Below, piece by piece: positions 1-7,809 of a DNA stretch of 17,912 nucleotides. Position 1 is the stretch's first letter; the number at the start of each line of letters is the position of its first letter. The notes beneath the pieces are model-generated. The model searched no databases. It was given only the letters and a program-made list of their open reading frames with translations, and was not told where the DNA came from. A program made the translations under genes and the position numbers. The stretch comes from Methylotenera_A sp031417915 (GTDB taxonomy: Bacteria > Pseudomonadota > Gammaproteobacteria > Burkholderiales > Methylophilaceae): NCBI GenBank assembly GCA_031417915.1, contig JANOWN010000013.1, positions 1-17,912 on the forward strand, in the 5' to 3' direction.

Positions 1-1
1 T

Positions 2-379
2 TTAATGCAATGCGATTTAGCTAAAGGCTTGTTTGCATTGCGCGAAAAAACCGACTCAAATTGGATGATATTGTCTGGTGGCGACCAGCAAGAAATTCGC
101 GACCTATTTGCTAAACGCAAAATTGAACATATGTTTAATGGTGGCCTATTTGGCAGCCCAGATAACAAAGACGTAGTACTAGCGCGCGAAAAAGCGAATG
201 GCAATTTGCAATATCCCGCCTTATTTTTGGGCGATAGCAAATATGATTTCGAGGCGGCCACCCGCGCTGGACTTGATTTTATTTTTATTAGCGACTGGAC
301 CGAAGTGCCCAATTGGCAAACTTATTGTGCAGAAAATAATATAGTTGCTGTGCCTAATATTTCTCAATTACTTAACTAA
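2..379 (+). CDS. HAD-superfamily hydrolase, C-terminal part (5' truncated by window edge)
   Basis: The reading frame is open to the left edge (the codon at 2-4 is a sense codon), so the Met at position 5 is probably internal and the N-terminal half with the nucleophile motif DxD lies outside the window. What is visible fits a HAD subfamily IA phosphatase: a motif II-like strand ILSGGD (about nt 68-85), a lysine followed later by the acidic motif IV GDSKYDFEAA (about nt 230-259), and a final FIFISDW strand. HAD phosphatases of this type are about 210-230 residues, so roughly 125 visible residues are just over half. The substrate cannot be told. It lies 18 bp before a glycosyltransferase gene on the same strand and may be co-transcribed with it. 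It lacks the zinc-binding cysteine loop expected for the heptose phosphatase GmhB, so I do not assign that role. Confidence 0.8.
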   Translation, partial: LMQCDLAKGLFALREKTDSNWMILSGGDQQEIRDLFAKRKIEHMFNGGLFGSPDNKDVVLAREKANGNLQYPALFLGDSKYDFEAATRAGLDFIFISDWTEVPNWQTYCAENNIVAVPNISQLLN

Positions 380-397
380 AGCCATTAAAATACCCAC

Positions 398-1153
398 ATG
401 CAAATTAATCAAGATTCTCAAATTAAGCAGTTATCGGCAGTAGTTCCCGTGCGTAATGAGCAAGGCAATGTGGCGGGTTTGATTGCCGAAATTGATGCCG
501 CATTAAAACACATGACGCATGAAATTGTTTATGTGGATGACGGTAGCACGGACGACACTTACAGTCAGTTAAAGGTGCTACAAACGCAATTTAAACAGCT
601 TAAAATAGTGCGGCATGCACAAAGTTGTGGTCAAAGCACTGCAGTGCGCACAGGCGTAAAGGCTGCGCAATATGCTTGGGTGGCGACGCTAGATGGTGAC
701 GGTCAAAACGACCCCGCAGACATTCCCAAACTGATTGCTGCGGCGGTTGACGGCGTTGATTTGGTGGGCGGAAATCGCCGTGCCAGCCGCCGCGATACTT
801 GGATTAAGCGCATGTCTTCGGTGACTGCAAACACAGTGCGCTCGAAAATGCTGCGCGATGATACGCCAGATACAGGTTGCGGCCTTAAATTATTTAAGCG
901 CGATGCCTTTTTGGATTTGCCGTATTTTGACCACATGCACCGGTTTTTACCCGCGCTCATCAAGCGTCGTGGTGGCAAAATTATCTCTGTACCTGTGGCG
1001 CATCGCAATCGCGAACATGGCAAATCAAACTATGGCACGATTGATAGATTGTTAGTTGGCATCGTCGATTTGTTTGGCGTCGCTTGGCTGCAACGCCGCG
1101 CAAAAATCCCGCAGATTATAGAAGACCAAATTATAGAAGATAAGGTTGTTTAA
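398..1153 (+). CDS. GT2 family glycosyltransferase, Dpm1/ArnC-like polyprenyl-phosphate sugar transferase
   Basis: This is a 251-residue GT-A enzyme of family GT2. Visible motifs are the N-terminal VVPVRNE strand (15-21), DDGS (47-50), a DGDGQNDP metal/nucleotide motif (99-106, D99 and D101), HRFLPAL (181-187) and the REHGKSNYG segment (205-213) typical of dolichol-phosphate mannosyltransferase-like proteins. Family members move a sugar from a nucleotide donor to polyprenyl phosphate on the cytoplasmic face of the inner membrane. Unlike ArnC it has no C-terminal transmembrane pair; the protein ends in a charged tail containing a short repeat IIED-Q-IIED. It starts 18 bp after the HAD gene, with no strong Shine-Dalgarno. 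The LAB_N and GT39 genes directly downstream suggest it makes the lipid-linked donor used by the GT39 enzyme. The sugar is inferred from the downstream ugd and epimerase genes (GlcA or GalA), not seen directly. Confidence 0.88.
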   Translation: MQINQDSQIKQLSAVVPVRNEQGNVAGLIAEIDAALKHMTHEIVYVDDGSTDDTYSQLKVLQTQFKQLKIVRHAQSCGQSTAVRTGVKAAQYAWVATLDGDGQNDPADIPKLIAAAVDGVDLVGGNRRASRRDTWIKRMSSVTANTVRSKMLRDDTPDTGCGLKLFKRDAFLDLPYFDHMHRFLPALIKRRGGKIISVPVAHRNREHGKSNYGTIDRLLVGIVDLFGVAWLQRRAKIPQIIEDQIIEDKVV

Positions 1154-1155
1154 TT

Positions 1156-1509
1156 ATGCAAATCAGCAATGATGGCATCGGTATGTATTTTTCGCATATT
1201 ATCAATGCGCTTAATGCCTATATAACAGGTATGCCAACCACTGATTTAATCTGGCTTAGTATTGGTTTGGCAGGCCAGTGCTTGTTTATGGCGCGTTTTA
1301 TTGTGCAGTGGATACATAGTGAAAGGCACAGGCAAAGCTTGATTCCAGTGAGTTTTTGGTATTTAAGTTTACTTGGCGGCTTAATCGTATTAGCTTATGG
1401 GATACACAAGCTAGACCCCGTCATTATTCTGGGTCAATTGCCTGGCACCATTGTTTATACCAGAAACCTAATGTTAATTCAGCGCAATAAAAATAAGTTA
1501 AACGTCTAA
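1156..1509 (+). CDS. LAB_N (lipid-A-disaccharide synthase N-terminal-like) small membrane protein
   Basis: This 117-residue protein consists of one LAB_N-type domain with three hydrophobic helices (about 31-50, 66-84 and 88-107). Diagnostic motifs are RFIVQWIHSE (47-56), PVSFWYLSLLGG (64-75), LDPVIILGQ (86-94) and YTRNL (101-105). Such stand-alone domains commonly sit between a Dpm1-like GT2 gene and a GT39 gene and resemble small-multidrug-resistance-type membrane proteins. A role in flipping the polyprenyl-linked sugar, as ArnE/ArnF do for Ara4N, is an inference. The ATG lies 2 bp after the stop of the GT2 gene, implying translational coupling. The domain proper begins near residue 29, so internal Met10 or Met26 (near nt 1231) could also be the start. 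It is unlikely to be a truncated lpxB, because the motifs match the separate family and no LpxB catalytic domain follows. Confidence 0.85.
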   Translation: MQISNDGIGMYFSHIINALNAYITGMPTTDLIWLSIGLAGQCLFMARFIVQWIHSERHRQSLIPVSFWYLSLLGGLIVLAYGIHKLDPVIILGQLPGTIVYTRNLMLIQRNKNKLNV

Positions 1510-1520
1510 AAGAACTCAAC

Positions 1521-2945
1521 ATGCTCAGCGATTTAAATAAAACCTACCCAAAAATATTATGGGCGACTGTCATTATCGCCAGCATCGTGTTTTTTTGGGG
1601 CTTGGGCAGTATGGATCTATTGTCGCTTAACGAAGGGCGTCGCGCGTTGGCCATTCAAGAAATGGTTGCTAGTGGCAATTGGCTGTTGCCGCATCTTAAT
1701 GGTGAATTGTATTTAACTAAGCCACCACTGCTGTATTGGCTATCCTCTAGCCTAGCCTTGATTGGTGGCGTGAATGAGTGGACATTGCGGCTGCCATCCG
1801 CACTTGCAGCCATTGCTGTTTTGATCATGGTTTATCGTTATGCTTTGCAGCAATCTGGGCAATGGGCTGCTTTATTTGCGGTGCAGCTTTTAATCGCTAA
1901 CCTTGGCTTTGCCATGCTGGGACGGCGCGCTGAAATAGAGATGCTGTTGACGGCATTGTGCGTCGGTTCGATTTTATCCGCGTTGCAATATATTCAAACA
2001 CAATCTAATAAAAATTGGATATACCTCAGCTATTTTCTTTTAGCTTTGGCGTTGATGACCAAGGGGCCTTTGGTGTTGCTGCTGGGGACTTTGCCGTTAT
2101 TGGTCGCGGCTATTTATACTAAAAATCTAGCTATAAAAACTGTGTTACTCAGTTGGCGCGGTTGGCTTATTTTTATTGTAGTGGGCTTGGCTTGGTATGC
2201 GCTGGTCACTTGGAAATTGGGCATTGATATTTGGGCAAGTATCGCAAAACGTGACATGTTAGACAAAATGCAAAGCGATGGCGCAAAGCCTATATTCAGC
2301 TACTTAGGCTGGATTGCAGTCGATTTTATGTTGCTCATTGCATTATTTTTGGTACGGACAAAGGAATTTTTTAAGCAACAAGTGCAGCAAACCCATCAAC
2401 TCGTTTTGCTGCTGGCCGCGATAGTGCCATTCATACTATTTTCATTGTTTAGTAACAAACATGCTAAATACTTGCTACCGATATATCCAATCATTGCGAT
2501 TTTGTTGGCGATTAAACTTGCGGCCATTTTTGATGCTGCAAAAGTGAACGTGAAGAAATTAATCGCTATTATTGGGTTGTTGCTGCCTATAGGTTTTGCG
2601 GTTTTTTATGCCTTATTGGAGCCTAAAGTATTTGCTTATCGTGTTGCGGCTTTTCCTGTTTTTGGTGTTTGGGTGTCCTCAATCAAACAAACTGATTTGT
2701 ATGCTTATCAAGAAATCGATAGTCGATTGGTTTATTATGCCAATAGGCCGATTAAAGTATTGGATAAAACCATGTTGGCGCAGGTAAAAAATGCGCAACA
2801 ATCTTTTTTATTATTGGTGGAAAGTGATAGTTTAGACGCGGTAAAAGCAGTGGCAGATTGTAAGGTGCAAGAATTTAGCCCTTATTTGAAAAAGAAAAAA
2901 TCTTTAATGGTTTTGGGCTTTGGTCAGGCTTGCAAAAATATTTAA
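1521..2945 (+). CDS. ArnT-like GT39 family glycosyltransferase (polyprenyl-phosphate-sugar dependent)
   Basis: This is a 474-residue polytopic inner-membrane protein with about ten or more hydrophobic segments, of the PMT_2/ArnT type (GT-C fold). The first periplasmic loop carries the acidic motif NEGRRA (37-42, E38) in place of the more usual DE/E-x-R-Y-A, followed by GNWLLPHLNGELYLTKPPLL (52-71), the most conserved signature of the family. Also visible are GRRAEIEM (134-141), a LMTKGPL segment (178-184) and SNKHAKYLLPIYP (311-323). ArnT is about 550 residues, so the C-terminal periplasmic domain is shorter here. Family members take a sugar from a polyprenyl phosphate and attach it to lipid A, core LPS or another periplasmic acceptor. 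The neighbours point to hexuronic acid rather than Ara4N, since no arnA/arnB genes are seen. It starts 11 bp after the LAB_N gene. Confidence 0.85.
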   Translation: MLSDLNKTYPKILWATVIIASIVFFWGLGSMDLLSLNEGRRALAIQEMVASGNWLLPHLNGELYLTKPPLLYWLSSSLALIGGVNEWTLRLPSALAAIAVLIMVYRYALQQSGQWAALFAVQLLIANLGFAMLGRRAEIEMLLTALCVGSILSALQYIQTQSNKNWIYLSYFLLALALMTKGPLVLLLGTLPLLVAAIYTKNLAIKTVLLSWRGWLIFIVVGLAWYALVTWKLGIDIWASIAKRDMLDKMQSDGAKPIFSYLGWIAVDFMLLIALFLVRTKEFFKQQVQQTHQLVLLLAAIVPFILFSLFSNKHAKYLLPIYPIIAILLAIKLAAIFDAAKVNVKKLIAIIGLLLPIGFAVFYALLEPKVFAYRVAAFPVFGVWVSSIKQTDLYAYQEIDSRLVYYANRPIKVLDKTMLAQVKNAQQSFLLLVESDSLDAVKAVADCKVQEFSPYLKKKKSLMVLGFGQACKNI

Positions 2946-2973
2946 GCGATTGATTAAGATAGAGAATAAAAAA

Positions 2974-4302
2974 ATGAAAATTACGGTGGTAGGCACAGGA
3001 TATGTAGGCTTAGTCAGCGGCACTTGCATGGCCGAGGTTGGTAATGACGTGCTGTGTTTGGATTTGGATGCGGCAAAAATTAAAATTTTGGAAGACGGCA
3101 ATATTCCGATTCACGAGCTAGGATTGCTTGAGATGGTGCGTCGTAACGTGGCGGCAGGGCGCTTAAAATTTACGACTGACGTTAAAAAAGCAGTTGAGTT
3201 TGGCGATGTGCAATTTATCGCTGTTGGTACACCGCCCGATGAAGACGGCTCTGCCGATTTGCAATATGTGGTTGCGGCTGCGCGTAATATTGGCAGATAC
3301 ATGAGTAATTACAAAGTCGTCGTGGATAAATCTACCGTGCCTGTTGGTACCGCAGATAAAGTAAAAGCTGCGATTGCAGAAGAACTTACCATGCGAAAAG
3401 TTGATACACAATTTAGCGTGGTGTCTAACCCAGAGTTTTTAAAAGAAGGCGCAGCGGTAGAGGATTTTATGCGCCCTGACCGTATTGTGATTGGCGTCGC
3501 GGACGAGGCAAGTAAGGAGATTATGCGCGCACTGTACGCGCCTTTTCAGCGCAATCATGAGCGTTTGGTGATGATGGATGTGCGCTCGGCTGAGCTGACT
3601 AAATATGCCGCCAACGCCATGCTGGCCACGCGTATTAGCTTTATGAACGAGCTGGCAAATTTGGCGGAATTGTTAGGTGCCGATATCGAATCGGTGCGTA
3701 AAGGCATAGGCTCTGACCCGCGTATTGGCTACGATTTCCTCTACTCAGGTTGCGGTTATGGTGGATCGTGCTTCCCCAAAGATGTGAAAGCGCTGATTAG
3801 CACAGGTAGCAATAATGGCTACGATTTAAAAGTGTTAAACGCAGTGGAAGCGGCGAACGACGCGCAAAAGCAGGTGCTGACGAAAAAAATTAAAAAGCAT
3901 TTCGGCAAAAATTTAGCGGGTAAACATTTTGCGGTGTGGGGCTTGGCATTTAAGCCGAATACCGATGATATGCGCGAAGCAACCAGCCGCGTGTTAATTA
4001 ATGATCTTTTGCAAGCAGGCGCTACCGTCACCGCTTACGACCCTGTTGCCATGCCAGAAGCAAAGCACATTTTTAAAGATACAGCAGGGTTAAATTATGC
4101 TGAAACGCCTACAGGCGCTTTAAAAAATGCTGATGCTTTGGTGATTGTGACCGAGTGGAAAGAGTTTAGAAGCCCTAATTTTTCTCAAATAAAACAAAAA
4201 CTCAAGGCCAATATTATTTTTGATGGCCGCAATATGTATGACCCGCAGGCGGTAAAAAACGCGGGCATTGAGTATCTTTCTATTGGGCGCTTAACTCAAT
4301 AA
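2974..4302 (+). CDS. ugd: UDP-glucose 6-dehydrogenase
   Basis: The enzyme oxidises UDP-glucose to UDP-glucuronate with two NAD+. The 442-residue protein has an N-terminal Rossmann motif VGTGYVGLVSG (6-16), VDKSTVPVGT (117-126), NPEFLKEGAAVEDFMRPDR (152-170), a central helix ELTKYAANAMLATRISFMNE (207-226) and the active-site loop GCGYGGSCFPKD (259-270) with catalytic Cys266. The C-terminal UDP-binding domain starts with FAVWGLAFKPNTDDMREA (319-336). The reading frame is open from an ATG at 2920, but that start would overlap the preceding gene and add 18 lysine-rich residues in front of the Rossmann strand. The start at 2974, preceded by a purine-rich agag stretch, gives the canonical MKITVVGTGYVG N-terminus. 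The UDP-glucuronate epimerase-like gene follows with no gap, so the two probably make UDP-GlcA and then UDP-GalA. All key residues are present. Confidence 0.96.
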   Translation: MKITVVGTGYVGLVSGTCMAEVGNDVLCLDLDAAKIKILEDGNIPIHELGLLEMVRRNVAAGRLKFTTDVKKAVEFGDVQFIAVGTPPDEDGSADLQYVVAAARNIGRYMSNYKVVVDKSTVPVGTADKVKAAIAEELTMRKVDTQFSVVSNPEFLKEGAAVEDFMRPDRIVIGVADEASKEIMRALYAPFQRNHERLVMMDVRSAELTKYAANAMLATRISFMNELANLAELLGADIESVRKGIGSDPRIGYDFLYSGCGYGGSCFPKDVKALISTGSNNGYDLKVLNAVEAANDAQKQVLTKKIKKHFGKNLAGKHFAVWGLAFKPNTDDMREATSRVLINDLLQAGATVTAYDPVAMPEAKHIFKDTAGLNYAETPTGALKNADALVIVTEWKEFRSPNFSQIKQKLKANIIFDGRNMYDPQAVKNAGIEYLSIGRLTQ

Positions 4303-5304
4303 ATGAAGGTTTTATTGACAGGCGTTGCAGGTTTTATTGGGCATGCAGTAGCGCTTAAACTATTGGCGCGCGGAGATACAGTCATTGGCGTTGATAACCT
4401 GAATGATTATTACGATGTCAGCTTAAAACAAGCGCGCTTGGCAGATATTCAAGCGCATTCAAACGCAAAAAACTTTAAATTTATTAAGCTAGATTTAGCC
4501 GAGCAAGCCACTACCGCAAAGTTATTCGCAGATGAAAAACCAGTTAGCGTTGTCCATCTCGCCGCGCAAGCTGGTGTGCGCTATTCGCTCGAAAATCCAC
4601 ACGCTTACATTAGCAGCAATATTGTCGCATTCACCAATGTTTTAGAGGGCTGCAGGGCAACGAAGCCGCAGCATTTTGTTTATGCCAGCTCATCGAGCGT
4701 GTATGGTGGTAACACCAAATTACCGTTTTCTGAGAGCGATAATGTCGATAATCCTGTGAGTTTGTACGCCGCCACCAAAAAAGCTAACGAGCTAATGGCA
4801 CACACTTACAGTCATTTGTATGGGATTCCTACCACGGGTTTGCGTTTTTTTACCGTGTATGGGCCGTGGGGCAGGCCAGATATGGCGCCATTTTTATTTG
4901 CAGACGCCATCTTGAATGGAAAGCCAATCAAAGTGTTTAATCATGGCGACATGATGCGCGATTTTACTTATATTAATGACATTGTTGAAGGCGTAATTCG
5001 CGTATTAGATAAACCTGCAACGCCTGAAAAACATGCTCTGGGAGGCAATATCCATGCGCCTTGCAGGCTGTTTAATATTGGCAATAATAAACCTGAACAA
5101 CTTTTAGATTTTATTGCCATGCTAGAAAATGCGATTGGTAAAACCGCGCAAAAAGAATTGTTACCCATGCAAGCAGGCGATGTAAAGGCCACTTATGCCG
5201 ACACCAACGCGTTAGAAGCTTGGGTTGGCTTTAAGCCCAGCACGCCATTAAAAGTTGGCGTGGAAAAGTTTGTTGCTTGGTATAGAACTTTTTACCAGCG
5301 GTAG
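4303..5304 (+). CDS. NAD-dependent epimerase, probable UDP-glucuronate 4-epimerase
   Basis: This is a 333-residue extended short-chain dehydrogenase. It shows the NAD-binding GVAGFIG (7-13), the strand VIGVDNLNDYYDVSLKQARL (27-46), which is characteristic of bacterial and plant UDP-glucuronate 4-epimerases, VHLAAQAGVRYS (84-95), SSSSVYG (129-135), the catalytic Tyr155-x3-Lys159 pair and TVYGPWGRPDMA (184-195). The likely reaction is UDP-GlcA to UDP-GalA. The start codon follows the ugd stop codon directly (TAAATG), so translation is probably coupled and the product of ugd is the natural substrate. dTDP-glucose dehydratases and UDP-glucose epimerases share the fold but usually lack the DNLNDYYDV..K segment; this makes the 4-epimerase assignment good, though substrate choice is not proven by sequence alone. 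I leave the symbol blank because naming (capI, lspL, uge) varies. Confidence 0.88.
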   Translation: MKVLLTGVAGFIGHAVALKLLARGDTVIGVDNLNDYYDVSLKQARLADIQAHSNAKNFKFIKLDLAEQATTAKLFADEKPVSVVHLAAQAGVRYSLENPHAYISSNIVAFTNVLEGCRATKPQHFVYASSSSVYGGNTKLPFSESDNVDNPVSLYAATKKANELMAHTYSHLYGIPTTGLRFFTVYGPWGRPDMAPFLFADAILNGKPIKVFNHGDMMRDFTYINDIVEGVIRVLDKPATPEKHALGGNIHAPCRLFNIGNNKPEQLLDFIAMLENAIGKTAQKELLPMQAGDVKATYADTNALEAWVGFKPSTPLKVGVEKFVAWYRTFYQR

Positions 5305-5319
5305 CGGTTTAAAAAAGTA

Positions 5320-6222
5320 ATGAGTCAGCCAACATTGGTATCGGTATTAATCGTCAATTACAACTCAGGCAGCTATGCCAAGACTTGTATCGAATCTTTA
5401 TTCATGCAAAGCAATGTTCAGTTACAAGTTGTTGTTGTAGATAATGCGAGCGCTGATGATAGCGTAAAAGCATTAAAATATGCATTTGGCAAAAAAATCA
5501 CACTTATTGAAAGCAATGAAAATTTAGGCTTTGGTAAAGCCAACAACTTGGCAGCCAATAGCGCCAAAGGCGAATTTTTGCTTTTGCTTAATCCAGATAC
5601 CGTCATTGCTGATGCGCTAGCCATTTCTAAATTAGTCGATTTTTATGGCTCAAATCAGCGCTACGGCATGGTTGGCCCTAATATCCATGAGGCTAGAAAA
5701 AATAAATATGTCGCGCCGCGTTATAGTTACCCATCTGCAAGACAATTAAAATTTAAGCAGAAATTTGAAGCATTACCAGGAGAAATCGCGTGGTTGTTAG
5801 GCGCTTGTTTATTACTAAAGCGCGAGGTGTATCAAGCCATTTCTGGCTTTGACCCCGATTATTTTTTATATGGAGAAGATGCAGATATTGGACTACGCCT
5901 ACGCCAGCACGGCTTTGAAATTGGCTTTTGTGAGCAAGTTACTATTGAGCACGTTTCTGGCGCGAGCGAAATAGGCGCAGATAGTTTAGATAAATGGCTG
6001 CGAAAAAAACGTGGCGTTTTCCTTTTTTATACCAAGCATTATGAACAGCGTGATGTGATATGCATTGCAAAAAAAGCCATTTTTAAATCAAAGTTAAATT
6101 TAAAGTGGCTTAGTATGACCAGGCTATTTAGGATAAATGTCTTGGATAAGCAACATCGTTTGCAAGCCACAGCAATAGTAGCGAATGAAGTGTTAAATCA
6201 GTTGAAGTTGACTGTAAAATAA
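5320..6222 (+). CDS. GT2 family glycosyltransferase, rhamnosyltransferase (WbbL)-like
   Basis: This is a 300-residue cytoplasmic GT-A enzyme. Motifs are VSVLIVNYNSG (7-17), VVVDNASADDS (38-48), NENLGFGKANNLAA (67-79), the DxD equivalent LLNPDT (89-94), the acceptor-side WLLGACLLLKR (158-168), GFDPDYFLYGEDADIGLRL (176-194) with the probable catalytic acidic pair E186/D187, and H211 in a later strand. This pattern belongs to the group annotated as rhamnosyl- or O-antigen/core transferases, distinct from the Dpm1-like enzyme at the start of the operon. Donor and acceptor sugars cannot be inferred. It is the last gene of the + strand cluster, 15 bp after the epimerase, and meets the opposing cluster tail to tail. 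The last 80 residues are lysine-rich and poorly conserved, which may aid membrane association. Confidence 0.86.
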   Translation: MSQPTLVSVLIVNYNSGSYAKTCIESLFMQSNVQLQVVVVDNASADDSVKALKYAFGKKITLIESNENLGFGKANNLAANSAKGEFLLLLNPDTVIADALAISKLVDFYGSNQRYGMVGPNIHEARKNKYVAPRYSYPSARQLKFKQKFEALPGEIAWLLGACLLLKREVYQAISGFDPDYFLYGEDADIGLRLRQHGFEIGFCEQVTIEHVSGASEIGADSLDKWLRKKRGVFLFYTKHYEQRDVICIAKKAIFKSKLNLKWLSMTRLFRINVLDKQHRLQATAIVANEVLNQLKLTVK

Positions 6223-6236
6223 AGTGCCAAAACGTA

Positions 6237-7793
6237 TTATTTTTTCTGAAATAACATCATTTTTTTCTTGTCCCGTAAACCATAAAACTCCTTAACAAGC
6301 TTGTATTGCGGAAGTTTTTCATCCAAAATTTTCTTTCTGGTTACAAATTGTTCGTCCATGTCTAAATTAATTGCGAGATACTCAAACTGGTAAATACTAC
6401 CATTTGTCATTGCTTGCTCTGTGTAATCCCAGTATTCATAACCGCGTCCAGCATAAGGCGCCCCTGCAAAATAGCGTGATCTTGGTGTAACAAAAAATAC
6501 CTTCTCATTAGCGACTTGTTGTTGTTTAAGATAGGCAACAGCTTCTTGCTCAAAATTATAACCTGCACGTTTAGGCCACACATTTTTGATTGCAAGCAGC
6601 GCAATTAACAACACTAAAATAAAAAAACTAACTTTTTGCCAGGGTTTAATAAGCTGCTTTGTTTGCAACTTTTCAATCAAGCTGCTAAGTTGAAATGCAG
6701 CAAACATCAGCAATAGCAAACCCAATACGATAATATAACGACCAGATAATATAAACACGCTGGCCATAATGACGACGGCATTGATGCAAGCGAGCACACA
6801 TGACCAGTAAAGAATGCGGCGTGCATCGGCGCGCATCAACACCTTGCTTGGTTTCACGGTGCGATTAAGCACAAATAGCCCCGCCACTGGCCAGGTAATT
6901 AAGTGGATGCTTTTGAAAATGAGGATGCTTGCAAAGCTAATCACTACGCCTAGCATGCCGAAGCCCGCAAAGGCATATCCCAAAATGTCTTCACTCATTT
7001 TGTTGGTTTTGGCGTAAAAATTTTGTGCGATATCGCCGAATAGTTTAGGGAGAATCACCACTGATTCTTGCAGTCGACCAAAGTCACTTAGATGAATATT
7101 GGGCAAAATATGAAGTGTGCTTACTATTAAAAATAGCGCAGCAATAGAAAGTAGGTTGGCTTGCATTGTGTCTGCGAGTTTTTGTTTTAAAGACAATTTA
7201 GTTTGTGATAGCAACATGAAAGGCATGCCCACTAGAAAGGTAATCGCTTCAATTCTAAATAACACACAAAGCATGATGCAGCTTTGCCAAAGTAGCGCAT
7301 CACTCAATTTCTTGTGGCGATAGTACTGAATAAAATACACCAAACTTGCCAAAAATGTTGCCCAAAAACCTTGATCGCGCAGTAACATGGGTAGCACATC
7401 ACCCACAATATATGGTGAGCTCAGTAACAAAAACCCACCGCAGAGCATGGTTAATTGGTTGCCGCCAGCTAGCCGAATAAGACTGATAAAACTATAAGCA
7501 GTTAAGCCAAAAAACAGGACATCTAGAATCTGCGCAGAGGTTTGAATGCTCAGTTGAGTGAGTACGTGTATGGCACTAATTAGCGCCGGGTAAAGCGGCC
7601 AGTTAAATAAGTTAAATCCTTGTTTAAATTCACCTATCGAGAATAACCTGACCATTTCAAAATACAAAACAGAATCGTCGTTTATCCAGCCGTGTTGAAT
7701 ATAAATGATTTGGCAGGCGATTAGCATAGCAGCCAAGGCAATCAGTTTCTGTAATTGGTGTTGTGGAAGCAGTAGTATTTTTCTAAAAAACAT
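6237..7793 (-). CDS. Polytopic membrane protein, probable GT-C (GT39-like) glycosyltransferase
   Basis: This 518-residue protein has about ten or more hydrophobic helices and a soluble C-terminal tail (about 410-518). I recognise no exact family, but the layout resembles GT-C glycosyltransferases. After the first helix a periplasmic loop carries an aspartate pair in WINDDS (36-41, D39/D40), followed by a NWPLYP segment (64-69) similar to the PPLYP box of GT39 proteins, a LLRDQGFW loop (137-144) and FRIEA (179-183). The aspartates are where GT-C enzymes hold metal and lipid-linked donor. A transferase acting on LPS core or another periplasmic acceptor is an inference. It is the last gene of the hemH-hldD-gmhA-hldE-waaF operon, 16 bp after the acetyltransferase. 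No clear Shine-Dalgarno precedes the ATG. Its stop lies 14 bp from the stop of the opposing GT2 gene. Confidence 0.72.
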   Translation of the reverse strand: MFFRKILLLPQHQLQKLIALAAMLIACQIIYIQHGWINDDSVLYFEMVRLFSIGEFKQGFNLFNWPLYPALISAIHVLTQLSIQTSAQILDVLFFGLTAYSFISLIRLAGGNQLTMLCGGFLLLSSPYIVGDVLPMLLRDQGFWATFLASLVYFIQYYRHKKLSDALLWQSCIMLCVLFRIEAITFLVGMPFMLLSQTKLSLKQKLADTMQANLLSIAALFLIVSTLHILPNIHLSDFGRLQESVVILPKLFGDIAQNFYAKTNKMSEDILGYAFAGFGMLGVVISFASILIFKSIHLITWPVAGLFVLNRTVKPSKVLMRADARRILYWSCVLACINAVVIMASVFILSGRYIIVLGLLLLMFAAFQLSSLIEKLQTKQLIKPWQKVSFFILVLLIALLAIKNVWPKRAGYNFEQEAVAYLKQQQVANEKVFFVTPRSRYFAGAPYAGRGYEYWDYTEQAMTNGSIYQFEYLAINLDMDEQFVTRKKILDEKLPQYKLVKEFYGLRDKKKMMLFQKK

Positions 7794-7809
7794 GGGATAT
7801 GTTGCAGGT

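Noticed and set aside
2..379. HAD fragment as the missing GmhB phosphatase
   Set aside because: No zinc-binding cysteine loop and the motif IV context (GDSKYDFEAA) fits generic HAD-IA phosphatases better than GmhB.
1111..1143. Short tandem repeat at the end of the Dpm1-like GT2 gene (IIED twice)
   Set aside because: Only two imperfect units in a variable charged tail; no sign of a frame change or mobile element.
2920..2973. Longer N-terminus for ugd from an ATG at 2920
   Set aside because: It overlaps the end of the GT39 gene and adds a basic 18-residue stretch before the Rossmann strand; the ATG at 2974 gives the canonical family start.
6237..6254. Bidirectional terminator at the convergent junction
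   Set aside because: The stem TTATTT/AAATAA is six A-T pairs only, too weak, although T runs follow.
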